From positions 33,038,640-33,102,639 of the forward strand of contig NW_022145596.1 in the NCBI RefSeq assembly GCF_000002235.5: a stretch of DNA of 64,000 bases, in the 5' to 3' direction. Within the stretch, counting starts at the first letter, position 1, and each line of letters starts with the position of its first letter. The stretch comes from Strongylocentrotus purpuratus. Taxonomy: Eukaryota > Echinodermata > Echinoidea > Camarodonta > Strongylocentrotidae. Both the position numbers and the translations under genes were made by a program. Positions 60,795 through 64,000 of this stretch are shown piece after piece. The notes under the pieces were generated by a model that did no database searches, was not told the DNA's origin, and saw only the letters and a list, made by a program, of their open reading frames with translations.

Positions 60795-62765
60795 GAAGAG
60801 CACAAGGGTACAGGTGGGTCAGATGGTTAAGAGCTATGACAGGTGTGGAATGGAACAATTAGAGAAAGAGTACAGGTGCATGGGTTATCTAAGTTACAAG
60901 AAGTGCGGGCAAGCCGGAGAACTCAACTCTGGAAATTTACTTTATCAATTAGTAAAGTACCTTTAACATGGGCGTGTATAGCTTTTGAGAGATATTTGTC
61001 GAACTTTGTCATAGTGACATGCCCTTTTTTTTGGGGGGGGGGGGGGGTGCTCCACATGGCACTTCTTTCGGGGCATATAAAAAGGGGTGAACTAATTTGG
61101 CAGTTTCTCCCTTTTTCTAGAGATTTTCCACTATGCAGATTTTTTTCCATTCTTTACCATTTTTCTGTTGCTGCCATTTTCCTGAGTTAATCATGATTTA
61201 CCAAATACTTTTTGAAGAGGGTCGGCCAGGTCAATAATATATCCTATTTAACTTGAGTGGAAGAGTGTACAGATGAGATTGTATACTTACCTGAGAGTAT
61301 GGATGAGGTTATAGTCTGGCATCTCGTGTAAGTGGAAGACTCCTGAAGCAAATCCAGCCACAAGAATTCTGTTTTTCTTGTGATAGTCTGCACAAGTCAA
61401 GTCATCAAAGTCACCAGATTTGTTATAATAATGCCTGCAAATCAAAATACACATCATATTAAATGTTATTTATTTAAGACCTTCATATGCTTTGTGTTCT
61501 TCATAAAGCATGGAGAGCAATCTTAATTCACAAGTCAAAGATTCATGATGCTTCAGTGCAGTATTTACTATACTTTAGACATGTGATGATTAATACAGTG
61601 AACTCCACTATAAAAACAACAATAACAATAATAGTTGGGATCACCTTTAATTCAACACAGGGATTCTTTGATTCCTGTGTTTTCACTTTTCCTTTGAAAG
61701 TATGATTGGATGCTAAATGTATCTCTATTTGCACATACAATAAAAAGAAAGAAAAAAAGTAATGAATGTAAAGTCTACCCATCAATGAGACTTCAAATAT
61801 TTTTGCAAAGTATAATGATCATTAGATTGCTTAGTTGTAAACAGGGCATGAGGGAGCTAATTCCTCCATTATATTGAATATTCCTTTTTGGTTCTGATAA
61901 GGCACCATGGACCTCATGAGCTAGGCCATGGATAGGACACTTGTACAGAAACTTGGCACGCTGCAACACAAGTGACTTCTTTTCCCAAGCCATTATTGTG
62001 CACTACTGTCAGTAATTTTTAAGAATTTCCCGTAATATACAGCAGGGTCACATATTTAAAGAAAACAAAGGTCTACATTTTTAATAAATTTGCATCATTA
62101 CAGATTTAGGCAAAACCTTATTTCTCATTCTAATTATAGTCCTATTGACAGTAAAGTGTCCAATACTGTGTGGCCCGGTTTGACCAGAAGTTCAAGTGAC
62201 TACAAAATGCCGGCAAATTCATTAGTAGAAATAGAGCGCCACTTACGATGGCCTGCTTTCAGCTATATGCAGTAGGGAGAATTAAAATATCAAAGGTTAC
62301 ACAACCTAGGGCCTGGCCTAGTGTTTGATTGTTGATTTTAAGAGTTAAACCTTTTTTATATATATTATTTACACAAGCAATTTGGCACAATACTCTGTAT
62401 GTAGTGAATTGGTTCCTATTTTATTATTTATTTAATTTCTAACTTTTCAATTAACTTTACAAAGAGGCTTTTAAACTGGTTTAATAAACATGACATTGTG
62501 GTTTATCATTGTGACTCATTCCTAGTTCTACCCCAATGTATAAAACTTTTTTTAAAGTGCTGTATATTTACTTGGCAATTCTCTTGTACTTGATTTTGTT
62601 CTGTTTCTCTTCTTCCATTTCCTCCTCCTCCTCCTTGTTGATTTTCTCTTTCCTTCCTTTCTTGTGCAGAGGGTTGTGACTGTGTTGCGTGGCAGGTTGG
62701 AGCACATCAAGGTCTGTGTCACATTCCCACACAATGAGATCTGCTCTTCTGCTTAATGTGTACAA
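15777..62765 (-). CDS. PWP2: PWP2 (periodic tryptophan protein 2), 12 exons, 5' part outside window
   Basis: PWP2 is a WD40 protein of the UTP-B complex, which binds the 5' external transcribed spacer of pre-rRNA in the nucleolus and is needed for 18S rRNA maturation in the small-subunit processome. Twelve exons on the minus strand were joined by eye: 62572-62765, 61291-61434, 53399-53606, 52819-52967, 51620-51767, 50649-50799, 49860-50040, 48318-48465, 39334-39511, 36168-36386, 30662-30890, 15777-15969. All introns are GT-AG, phases agree at every junction, and the sum is 2142 bp (713 residues plus TAA). The product runs colinear with my memory of human PWP2 from about residue 207 to its end: WD40 repeats up to about residue 440 of this fragment, a conserved linker, then the Utp12-type helical domain (about 500-645) and an acidic tail. 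About 200 N-terminal residues and the promoter are beyond position 64000. Introns are up to 14.7 kb. No breaks were seen, so the gene looks functional. Confidence 0.95.
15970..17632. other. PWP2 intron, no further feature
   Basis: Low-GC intron sequence with A tracts (for example 17226-17249) and no motif of note. Confidence 0.5.
17633..18017. mobile_element. TTAA-flanked non-autonomous element (Kolobok-like), copy 1
   Basis: A 385-bp repeat bounded by TTAA on both sides (17629-17632 and 18018-18021), with short inverted ends AGGGATTG and CAATGCCT. A second, diverged full copy is at 29526-29858 and an inverted fragment at about 37150-37195 (shared words 'CAGACACTGATAACA' and 'GGGCTTCAATATTACACCAT'). 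TTAA duplications are typical of Kolobok and piggyBac; the ends do not start with the CCC of piggyBac. No coding capacity. Confidence 0.6.
18112..18153. repeat. CA/TA dinucleotide microsatellite
   Basis: CA run (18112-18120) continuing into about 16 TA units (18121-18153). Confidence 0.9.
18957..19093. repeat. GA microsatellite with G tracts
   Basis: Purine-only tract of GA units broken twice by runs of 9-11 G and GAGG motifs (19012-19028, 19058-19075). Frames over it are Arg/Glu or Ser/Leu artefacts. Confidence 0.9.
19094..21063. other. PWP2 intron, unassigned
   Basis: No frame longer than about 111 codons and no protein motif. No clear terminal repeats were found. Confidence 0.45.
21066..21728. 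mobile_element. Tc1/mariner-like non-autonomous element with ~200-bp inverted repeats
   Basis: A 663-bp element flanked by TA (21064-21065, 21729-21730). Its ends match as long inverted repeats: left starts CAGTGTGAGTCAAAAAAAAG, right (complement) starts CCGTGTGAGTCAAAAAAAAG, and similarity continues inward for about 200 bases to TTGCGCCAAAGT on both sides. Roughly 250 bases of unrelated centre remain, with no transposase. The TA duplication and the 'AGTTTACAC' near the ends are typical of Tc1/mariner relatives. Confidence 0.85.
22048..23720. mobile_element. hAT-type element (TIR CAGAGCTGCCAAC) with 6-bp target duplication
   Basis: 1673 bp bounded by the perfect 13-bp inverted repeat CAGAGCTGCCAAC (22048-22060) and GTTGGCAGCTCTG (23708-23720). 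It is flanked by the 6-bp direct repeat CAAGCA (22042-22047 and 23721-23726). Inside, on the minus strand, is the N-terminal part of a hAT-like transposase (22403-22837); the catalytic part is absent. A 10-11 unit ATC microsatellite (about 23188-23228) also lies within. Words near the left end ('ATCAGTAATCTGAAA', 'ATCAGTAATTT') repeat and resemble the small related element at 38670-38868. Confidence 0.8.
22403..22837 (-). pseudogene. hAT transposase N-terminal fragment with BED-like zinc finger
   Basis: From the methionine at 22835-22837 the frame reads MTSTSSKKRSKKLQTFSGDY, then KKWSCIVPSKRNTNSACCTH, then CSSDFGIGHGGSNDIQVHLK and SVKHR. The C-x2-C spacing followed by H-x4-H (CCTHCSSDF...VHLKSVKH) and the phrase 'IGHGG-x2-DI' are typical of the BED-like finger of hAT transposases and their domesticated relatives. 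After about 145 residues the frame stops. No catalytic RNase-H core follows in the element, so this is a remnant. Confidence 0.75.
23727..24780. other. PWP2 intron, unassigned
   Basis: AT-rich, no motif; C run at 24427-24440. Confidence 0.45.
24783..25475. repeat. Long purine (GA/GGAA) low-complexity tract
   Basis: GAGA and GGAAGGAAGAGA arrays at 24783-25075, with further GA blocks at 25183-25209 and 25447-25471 in purine-rich DNA. Long frames on both strands (up to 213 codons of Ser/Leu on the minus strand) come from the repeat and are not genes. Confidence 0.9.
25988..27313. repeat. 58-bp minisatellite, about 23 copies
   Basis: Head-to-tail array of a 58-bp unit containing GTTATATTAGCAATGAAAGA and 'GTTACATGAGTGTATAAAGC'. 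Copies are nearly identical. They fall into variant types: T or C in TGTTAT/TGTCAT, and four 57-bp units with one A missing (CAATGAAGAG). Only the first unit differs more (ACACGAG, AAATCAGG). Divergence at the left edge and homogeneity inside is the usual pattern of array turnover. No coding frame. Confidence 0.97.
27850..28300 (-). mobile_element. Decayed LINE reverse-transcriptase fragment
   Basis: Minus-strand translation gives, in order, 'HYCPISILFVFS' (about 28255), LNENQFRFKNNHS (about 28170), INKCIDSICK then NNKENCWELFIDLFKAFGSI and DHVILL (about 28120-28030). These align with the RPISVLP, NQYGFR-x2-HST and FLDLTKAFD-x-LDH motifs of the LINE at 12269. Several stops and frame changes; neither the GVPQG nor the FADD motif could be read, so it is an old partial copy. 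Confidence 0.7.
28301..29525. other. PWP2 intron, unassigned
   Basis: No motif supported beyond AT-rich intron sequence. Confidence 0.4.
29526..29858. mobile_element. Kolobok-like non-autonomous element, copy 2
   Basis: Homologous over its length to 17633-18017: it begins AGGGATTGGGTATCTTTG and ends 'AACAATGCCT', then TTAA. The left TTAA has decayed. It lacks about 50 bases in the middle relative to copy 1. It lies in the same intron, same orientation, 11.9 kb away. Confidence 0.6.
30361..30580. mobile_element. Fold-back element with tRNA-like core
   Basis: Two inverted arms: 30361-30450 and about 30505-30580. The outer 35 bases match with a single mismatch (AAACATATTTGTGGCTT and AAGCCACAAATATGTTT), and the inner GTCAGAAAAAATCTT pairs with AAGATTTTTTCTGAC. 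The loop (about 30452-30500), read on the minus strand, resembles the 3' half of a tRNA: CTGCT...AGCAG stem, then GGTTCAAGTCC as a B box. It probably arose from a tRNA-derived SINE or a MITE that captured one. Confidence 0.65.
30662..30890 (-). CDS. PWP2: PWP2 exon: Utp12 domain core
   Basis: Encodes VDVICSSIADTYVEKMLSYV, AEQLTSSPHLEFYVLWAERL, LTIHGSRLKLKHSSNHHAML and TALQKALISKTDTIGK. The Y-V-E-K and H-L-E-F-Y-x-L-W motifs are shared with human PWP2 (LYVEKVLEFLASSFEVSRHLEFYLLW). Acceptor TTTTGCAG, donor AAAT|GTAAGC in phase 2. The following intron is the largest in the window (14.7 kb). Confidence 0.94.
30891..33405. other. PWP2 intron, unassigned
   Basis: AT-rich sequence with short TA runs (31809-31820, 32318-32331). 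No further feature recognised. Confidence 0.45.
33406..33813. mobile_element. 408-bp TIR element with iterated CTCGAGAT palindromes
   Basis: Ends are inverted: left GGCCCGTCTTCACTATCTCG, right complement GGCGCGTCTTCATCATCTCG, continuing AGATTGCCAAATA on both sides. TA flanks both ends (33404-33405, 33814-33815). Inside, the phrase 'GCGTCTTCA-YYAGACCGAAG' occurs twice, CCCAAGATATCTTGGG is a perfect 16-base palindrome near 33540, and variants of 'AAATATCCAGCTATTTG' recur. No coding frame. Superfamily uncertain: the TA flank suggests Tc1/mariner, GG-starting ends suggest Harbinger-like. Confidence 0.75.
34857..35110 (+). mobile_element. tRNA-derived SINE
   Basis: Begins with a tRNA-like head ending in the B box GGTTCGAGTCC (34899-34909). 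It continues with the core 'TGCCACTCTCCACCCAGGTG' (34959-34978) and 'GGGTAATGGTAGGA', and ends in an ATT-rich tail (35055-35110). The core is shared with the SINE at 47670. Confidence 0.75.
35600..35885. repeat. Modular GACCTTTGACC-type repeat, partial copy
   Basis: Contains GATCTTTGACCTACTTAACC, 'CCAAATCTAATTAGATC', a GGACGGACAATCC stretch and ACATAACGCCTCCAGCACCA, the standard end of this family. Related to 46165-47155, 51895-52535, 40300-40465 and 63320-63870. Confidence 0.65.
36168..36386 (-). CDS. PWP2: PWP2 exon: WAATTTEGLLVYS strand and start of Utp12 domain
   Basis: Encodes GSQWAATTTEGLLVYSVDSS, LTFDPFDLTLDLTPSVVFDA, LKQEEWSKALMMAFRLNEKA and VIRQVIEAIPWPQ. The first part is the last WD strand; from LTPSVV on it is the helical C-terminal domain shared by UTP-B and related WD proteins (Utp12/Dip2 family), used for assembly within UTP-B. 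Acceptor TTGACAG, donor CAAG|GTGAGC, phase 1. Confidence 0.94.
36785..36864. repeat. Perfect 23-bp inverted repeat, 34-base loop
   Basis: Arms 36785-36807 and 36842-36864 are exact complements (TTTTCACGAAGTGACGGTAG and onward). The 34-base loop contains GCGTACG. The whole 80-base block could form a strong cruciform or RNA hairpin in the PWP2 intron. Confidence 0.9.
37213..38937. repeat. 37/42-bp minisatellite with higher-order structure
   Basis: About 40 units of a 37-base motif (TCTGACATGTGTGAATAGAC then CTACCTATGGCTGAGTA), some extended to 42 by an extra CTGTA. Between 37306 and about 37764 a four-unit block (37+37+42+37 = 153 bases) is repeated three times nearly perfectly (starts 37306, 37459, 37612). 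To the right, units diverge and order is lost. A 199-bp transposon splits the array at 38670-38868. The array sits about 400 bases from the 39334 exon. Confidence 0.95.
38670..38868. mobile_element. 199-bp hAT-type MITE (TIR CAGACCTGCCAACC), 6-bp target duplication
   Basis: Perfect 14-bp inverted ends CAGACCTGCCAACC (38670-38683) and GGTTGGCAGGTCTG (38855-38868), flanked by the exact 6-bp repeat GAATAG (38664-38669, 38869-38874). GAATAG is part of the minisatellite unit, which resumes in register on the right. Its ends differ by one base from those of the larger element at 22048-23720, so the two share a transposase type. No coding. Confidence 0.9.
39334..39511 (-). CDS. PWP2: PWP2 exon: conserved linker EFLSRRNLTDFGNSALID
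   Basis: Encodes EFLSRRNLTDFGNSALIDMN, VGEDGQQMAISLPGVTKGDM and SSRSFKPEVNVSCVRFSATG. Human PWP2 has 'EFLNRRKMTEFGNLALIDQDAGQEDGVAIPLPGVRKGDMSSRHFKPEIRVTSLRFSPTG', so the exon is clear. Acceptor CTTGCAG, donor ACAG|GTACGT in phase 1. Confidence 0.95.
39578..39615. repeat. GA microsatellite close to an exon
   Basis: About 18 GA units some 65 bases upstream (in gene sense) of the 39334-39511 exon, i.e. a TC-rich run on the transcribed strand. Confidence 0.9.
40300..40465. repeat. Modular GACCTTTGACC-type repeat, partial copy
   Basis: Contains ATTTGACATTTGACC, 'ATCAGACAGATGGACAACCC' and TAATGCTTCCAGCACCACCT, ending at AGAGGCATAAC. One decayed module and the terminal block only. Confidence 0.6.
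40445..40555 (-). mobile_element. tRNA-like SINE head
   Basis: On the minus strand, ATAGCTAAGTGGTTGAGCAG (A box) is followed by CCTGGGTTTGAAAAC (B-box-like). The element is short and joins the end of a modular repeat (40300-40465). Confidence 0.55.
40560..42479. other. PWP2 intron, unassigned
   Basis: No motif beyond short AT-rich or A-rich tracts. No open frame with a recognisable domain. Confidence 0.45.
42480..43205. repeat. Third modular repeat (TCTGTGTATCT / CTTAGCTCTA)
   Basis: Four diverged tandem modules of about 180 bases with TTCTGTGTATCTCACTTAGC, AAACAAACAGATCAAAAT and 'TCAATAAATGAAGGAGA', closing with GAACAACGGACGATTTCATG. Same general plan as the other modular families: iterated modules, then a GGACGA-type end. 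Confidence 0.6.
43206..44659. other. PWP2 intron, unassigned
   Basis: AT-rich, no repeat or coding motif recognised. Confidence 0.4.
44660..45612. repeat. Second modular repeat family (CCAAGTTTGGTTAAAATCC)
   Basis: Begins near GCTCACTTGAGC and ends 'ATGGCAATAGCTCACTTAGA...AGCTAAAAA'. Three tandem modules contain ATACCCCATTTGAACAACTT, 'ATTCCTACCAAGTTTG' and TTAAAATCCAGC. A G20 run (45090-45107) lies in the first module. The AGCTCACT ends are roughly inverted. Confidence 0.6.
45760..46160. other. Intron stretch with A tracts
   Basis: An A19 run (45763-45781) and an A-rich 'AAAAAATCCAAA' low-complexity block (46085-46160) just before the modular repeat. Its short frames are artefacts. Confidence 0.6.
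46165..47155. repeat. Modular GTGACCTTTGACC repeat, six modules
   Basis: Starts AACTAGATGGAATTTTTACT, then the palindrome ACTGCGCGCAGT (46187-46198) and ATGCCTCCGCC. It continues with about six tandem modules of roughly 125-145 bases, each with 'ATAATGAGCCC', TGACCTTTGACC, 'CCCCAAAATCTAATCAGTTC', a TACATACATGACCCAAGTTT type word and GCGATCACAAGCTATTT. It closes with GGACGTACGGACGGACGTAC stretches and GCGGAGGCAT, the inverted counterpart of the opening ATGCCTCCGC. Coding is spurious. Confidence 0.8.
47668..47945 (+). mobile_element. tRNA-derived SINE
   Basis: tRNA-like head with an A-box-like 'TTAATGGATAATTCC' and B box GGTTCGATTCC (47724-47734), the shared core 'TGCCACTCTCCACCCGAGTG' and an end 'AGTGCTATACAAGAAC'. 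It is a second member of the family at 34857, with a different head. The head does not fold into a convincing functional tRNA. Confidence 0.75.
48318..48465 (-). CDS. PWP2: PWP2 exon: WD40 repeat LCYSADGSYILAAGRSKYIC
   Basis: Encodes SFTTLCYSADGSYILAAGRS, KYICIYHIQEQLLVKKFEIS and CNMSLDAME, matching human 'AFTALCYSADGHSILAGGMSKFVCIYHVREQILMKRFEISCNLSLDAME'. Acceptor GGCAG inside an open frame, donor GAG|GTAAGA in phase 0. This is the end of the second propeller. The next intron is 8.8 kb. Confidence 0.95.
48466..49859. other. PWP2 intron, unassigned
   Basis: AT-rich with an AAT/AATA tract (49545-49590). Nothing else supported. Confidence 0.45.
49860..50040 (-). CDS. PWP2: PWP2 exon: WD40 strand ELAVATLDYQITFWNV and linker
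   Basis: Encodes MCVTMSPSGEELAVATLDYQ, ITFWNVQTAVQTGSIEGKQD and LGSGRRSDDMVTAKTSSAAK. The human counterpart is 'TFRPDGAELAVATLNSQITFWDPENAVQTGSIEGRHDLKTGRKELDKITAKHAAKGK'. Acceptor TTGTAG, donor AA|GTAAGC in phase 2. The internal methionines are not starts: the exon is entered in frame from the previous one. Confidence 0.94.
50649..50799 (-). CDS. PWP2: PWP2 exon: WD40 repeat SSWDKSVRLWDVFG
   Basis: Encodes VLSGHEAPVSGLSFGPSGSQ, then LASSSWDKSVRLWDVFGRSG and SREALRLSSDG. It has the textbook WD40 signature (GH at the start, S-W-D-K, L-W-D at the end). It begins in phase 0 after TCTACAG and leaves in phase 1 (GAT G|GTAAGG). Confidence 0.95.
51620..51767 (-). CDS. PWP2: PWP2 exon: WD40 repeat YRNFRTFTSPQPVQFSC
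   Basis: Encodes YRNFRTFTSPQPVQFSCLAL, DASGEIVCAAGLDVFEIFMW and SMQTGRLLE. Human PWP2 has 'YRNFRTFTSPRPTQFSCVAVDASGEIVSAGAQDSFEIFVWSMQTGRLLD', so order, length and core residues are kept. Acceptor TTGCAG, donor GAG|GTAAGT, phase 0 at the end. Confidence 0.93.
51895..52535. repeat. Modular GTGACCTTTGACC repeat, four modules
   Basis: Same architecture as 46165-47155: AACTAGATGGAACTTTGACT, palindrome ACTGCATGCAGT (51916-51927), ATGCCTCCGTC, about four modules, GGACGGACGGACAACCC and ACGGACGCATAA. It sits about 50 bases from the duplicated exon end at 52583. Confidence 0.8.
52583..52870. repeat. Tandem copies of the donor end of a PWP2 exon
   Basis: Three tandem copies of a unit that begins at 'ACAAACCCAGTAGG' (52584, 52689, 52767). 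Copy spacing is 105 and then 78 bases. In minus orientation the unit holds about 52 bases of the 3' end of exon 52819-52967, its GTGAGT donor, and about 50 bases of the intron. The first copy (52635-52686) keeps the exon-like end and an intact donor. The middle copy lost about 27 bases including the donor. The rightmost copy is the genuine exon end. The copies differ by few substitutions, so the duplication is fairly recent. Confidence 0.85.
52819..52967 (-). CDS. PWP2: PWP2 exon: WD40 repeat VKIWNLSSGFCFVTF
   Basis: Encodes VKIWNLSSGFCFVTFSEHSG, then GVSGVCFNEAGKVVVSASLD and GTVRAFDLHR, a complete WD40 unit matching human 'VKVWNTLSGFCFVTFTEHSSGVTGV'. The acceptor is AACAG and the donor CACAG|GTGAGT in phase 2. 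The last 52 bases of this exon, with its donor and about 50 bases of intron, are copied in tandem just downstream (52583-52764; see the repeat entry), so several decoy exon ends follow the true one. Confidence 0.93.
53399..53606 (-). CDS. PWP2: PWP2 exon: WD40 repeat with LGQLLVWEWQSESYVLKQQG
   Basis: Exon with the most conserved stretch of the protein: GDWIAFGCLGLGQLLVWEWQ, then SESYVLKQQGHFNNM, nearly identical to vertebrate PWP2. The acceptor is TTGCAG and the donor AAG|GTAGGA in phase 0. It is separated from the upstream exon by a 7.7-kb intron that carries the large TIR element at 54838-60575. Confidence 0.95.
53716..53882 (-). mobile_element. tRNA-derived SINE of a second family
   Basis: On the minus strand: A box TGGCTCAGTGGTAAAGC (about 53870-53853), B-box-like GGGTTCAAAACC, then 'CCCTTTGGTAAGACAC', 'CGGAGATGGTTTAGAACCAT' and GGTCCCCTGGTTGC. 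The same tail occurs at 58505-58645. Confidence 0.7.
53883..54837. other. PWP2 intron, unassigned, up to the large TIR element
   Basis: No motif; G17-type tract at 54728-54745. Confidence 0.45.
54980..57540. repeat. Internal duplication within the large TIR element
   Basis: 'AAATCTGGCTATTGTTTGGA' occurs at about 54981 and 56613. 'GCATTAGTTATTCATGTA', 'CTCTCGTCTTG', 'TTTGGCTACTGAT' and 'ATTATTTTACGTACA' recur at 55115-55230 and 56895-57005. 'AAAAATGATACTTA' and 'CGTATTGTCGGGA' recur at about 55655-55760 and 57360-57500. The offset grows from 1.63 to about 1.78 kb because the second copy holds an extra 150-base block with a G tract (56655-56815). Divergence is substantial, so the duplication is old compared with the intact ends. 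Confidence 0.75.
58262..59610. repeat. Direct repeat pair of about 150 bp inside the large TIR element
   Basis: TTAGAGCGAACTTTTCTTTT and the following 130 bases (58270-58415) recur at 59467-59605 with few changes (GAAATGAAAAGAGCGTCATC, 'TTTGATGTTATCCTTCTT'). Offset about 1.2 kb. Sequence between the copies includes a SINE and a T27-type run (59215-59241). Confidence 0.8.
58505..58650 (-). mobile_element. tRNA-derived SINE, same family as 53716, inside the large TIR element
   Basis: Minus strand begins GGAGGCGCTATAGCCCAGTG, then GTAGAGCA (A box), then a head with an unusual 'ACCTCGTAACCGGGAG', a decayed B box (GGTTAGAAACC), and the shared tail 'CGGAGAGGATCTTAAACC...GGTCCCCTGTTTGC'. It lies within the element at 54838-60575, so it was carried or acquired by it. 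Confidence 0.65.
60675..60795. repeat. GA microsatellite
   Basis: GA arrays with GGGAAGAGAGATAGAGA sub-repeats, 100 bases outside the right end of the TIR element. Serine/leucine frames on the minus strand are artefacts. Confidence 0.9.
61291..61434 (-). CDS. PWP2: PWP2 exon: WD40 repeat 'GFASGVFHLHEMP'
   Basis: A 144-bp exon between a TTTGCAG acceptor and a CAG|GTAAGT donor. It encodes H-Y-Y-N-K-S-G-D-F-D-D-L-T, then a WD-type strand ending GFASGVFHLHEMPDYNLIHT. Human PWP2 reads 'FNKEGDFNNLTAAAFHKKSHLLVTGFASGIFHLHELPEFNLIHSLS' here. It is entered in phase 2 and left in phase 2, completing a serine with the next exon. Too short to stand out as an open frame; found by following the homology. 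Confidence 0.9.
61435..62571. other. PWP2 intron, unassigned
   Basis: No motif recognised; no coding continuity with the flanking exons is missing, since the exon phases join directly. Confidence 0.5.
62572..62765 (-). CDS. PWP2: PWP2 exon: WD strand plus acidic/basic loop
   Basis: First exon visible in the window. It follows a TTCAG acceptor and begins in phase 0 with L-Y-T-L-S-R-R-A-D-L-I-V-W-E-C-D, matching the human 'DLYSLSQDGVLCMWQCD' WD strand. Next comes a low-complexity charged insert (KEEEEEMEEEKQNK), the counterpart of the glutamate run in vertebrate PWP2, then K-Y-K-R-I-A-K. The donor is AA|GTAAAT, phase 2. Reading straight through the donor gives a stop at once, which is why the open frame seems to end here. 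Confidence 0.9.
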
Positions 62766-63319
62766 CTGAATTATATCAATTAAGGCAAATACCTTTGCAA
62801 ATCTATCAATGTAATCTTCATGCCACACATTATTATCCATTTTAATATCCTGGATGTCAAAAGAATCATGGTTACCTGTAATACTGCCACCTTGTGTTGC
62901 ATTCAGCTATTTTTAGAAAAGACTAGATAGCTCTCATACATTAAGGCAAATGCTCTAGACTTTCAAAATACAGTAATAGATGGATATACTCATGTAAATA
63001 TCTACCGGTAATTAAAATAAGAACATAAAATAGAATACTGACCACATCAAGTGGTTTTACTATAACAATACTTTTTTCCTACTGGATAGGATTTGTCTCA
63101 GAAGGCAATGAGAGAATAATAATACTGAGTTGCTTAAGGTCGTTCACAAACATTTGTATAAAAAAAGATAAATGGGAATTCATTTCTATATATGCCTCCA
63201 GCTCAAATTGTTCCTGAATAATCCCAACAATGGGAATACTAAGCCTAGATAATTACAACCTACATGTACCAACCCCAAAACCTGATGATCACTTGTCTCC
63301 ACTTTATGAAGCTCACAGC
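62766..63319. other. PWP2 intron at right edge, unassigned
   Basis: No further PWP2 exon was recognised between 62766 and 64000 on the minus strand, although about 200 N-terminal residues are still owed. The preceding exon must lie beyond the window. Confidence 0.55.
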
Positions 63320-63872
63320 TAAAATATTTTATATGGTGATACCATGACTCAAAACACCTTTGATAATATGTATAGAACCTTTATGACCTTGACCTTCTTA
63401 ACCAAAAATCTAATCAATTGGCCTCACTAGGTGAGGCATACCAGTACCAAGGTTGAAGTTCATGGTTCAAATGGTTCTTTGACATATTTTTAAGGGGCTA
63501 TTAGAGCCTGGAATTTCATGAGAATTGACCTCTAGCATTTGACCTACTTACCCCAAGATCTAGTCAGATTGTATTTCTATGGGCGGTACATACTACCACC
63601 AGGTTTGAAATTCTTGCCTCAAATGGTTCTTGAGAAAATGAGGCTAAAACCTGTAATTTCAGATATCGTCCTCTACCACGTTTGATCTACTTACCTAAAA
63701 ATATTATCCAATTGTCTTGTCATGGTTATACATGTTTATAATACTTGAGCCAAGTTCGGTTAAAATCCATTCAATAGTTCTCAAATTATCATGGTAACAA
63801 TAAATAGAACGGCTGGACGATTAATCTGAAACCATAAAGCATCCAGCACCTCAGTGGCGGAGGCATAGAAAT
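63320..63872. repeat. Modular GACCTTTGACC-type repeat, diverged
   Basis: Modules with 'TGACCTTGACCTTCTTAACC', TTTGACCTACTTACCCCAAG and 'AATCCATTCAATAGTTCTCA', ending GCATCCAGCACCTCAGTGGC then GGAGGCATAG. More diverged than the other copies. Confidence 0.65.
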
Positions 63873-64000
63873 GTTACCTTATGGTTAGCTCCGTGAACTA
63901 TCAATTAAAATAGGTTAACGGATGTTATAAGATGATGACGTGGATCCTAATCAAATGATTGGTTGAAAGCGTGAACGTGACCAGGCATTTATTTTTCCTA

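Overview
This is an animal (metazoan) genomic window, AT-rich and dominated by introns and repeats. Its only recognisable host gene is most of PWP2 (periodic tryptophan protein 2, a WD40 subunit of the UTP-B complex of the small-subunit processome), on the minus strand. I could chain twelve coding exons between 62765 and 15777. All join in frame at GT-AG junctions and give 713 residues plus a stop, colinear with human PWP2 (as I remember it) from the fourth or fifth WD repeat to the C terminus. The first exons (roughly 200 residues) and the promoter lie beyond the right edge. No bacterial-type operons, rRNA or CRISPR features are present.

The repeat families suggest a marine deuterostome, most likely an echinoderm such as a sea urchin: tRNA-derived SINEs carrying a 'CCACTCTCCACCC' core, modular repeats built around 'GTGACCTTTGACC', hAT elements with 'GGATCC' ends, many 'ACATGTA' words and long G tracts. 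This is inference from memory; I could not run a search.

Layout. 1-15776 is the region downstream of PWP2. It holds a nested LINE wreck (about 1090-3570) carrying an 8-bp-TSD hAT element and a second LINE tail, an exact 328-bp tandem duplication (6871-7526), and a 5'-truncated LINE with a long intact reverse transcriptase (12269-14740). 15777-62765 is PWP2. Its introns hold a Kolobok-like pair (17633, 29526), a Tc1/mariner-like long-TIR element (21066-21728), a decayed hAT with a transposase N terminus (22048-23720), a 58-bp minisatellite (25988-27313), a fold-back element with a tRNA-like core (30361-30580), a 408-bp TIR element (33406-33813), a 37/42-bp minisatellite with higher-order structure that was hit by a second hAT of the same type (37213-38937), several modular 'GACCTTTGACC' repeats, and a 5.74-kb Harbinger-like element without a transposase (54838-60575). 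62766-64000 is intron sequence, partly another modular repeat.

I did not find a new multi-gene system. The most unusual items are the large coding-free Harbinger-like element with TAA duplications and a duplicated interior, two hAT-type elements that both show exact 6-bp target duplications, a tandem triplication of the donor end of one PWP2 exon, and the higher-order minisatellite with a datable insertion in it.
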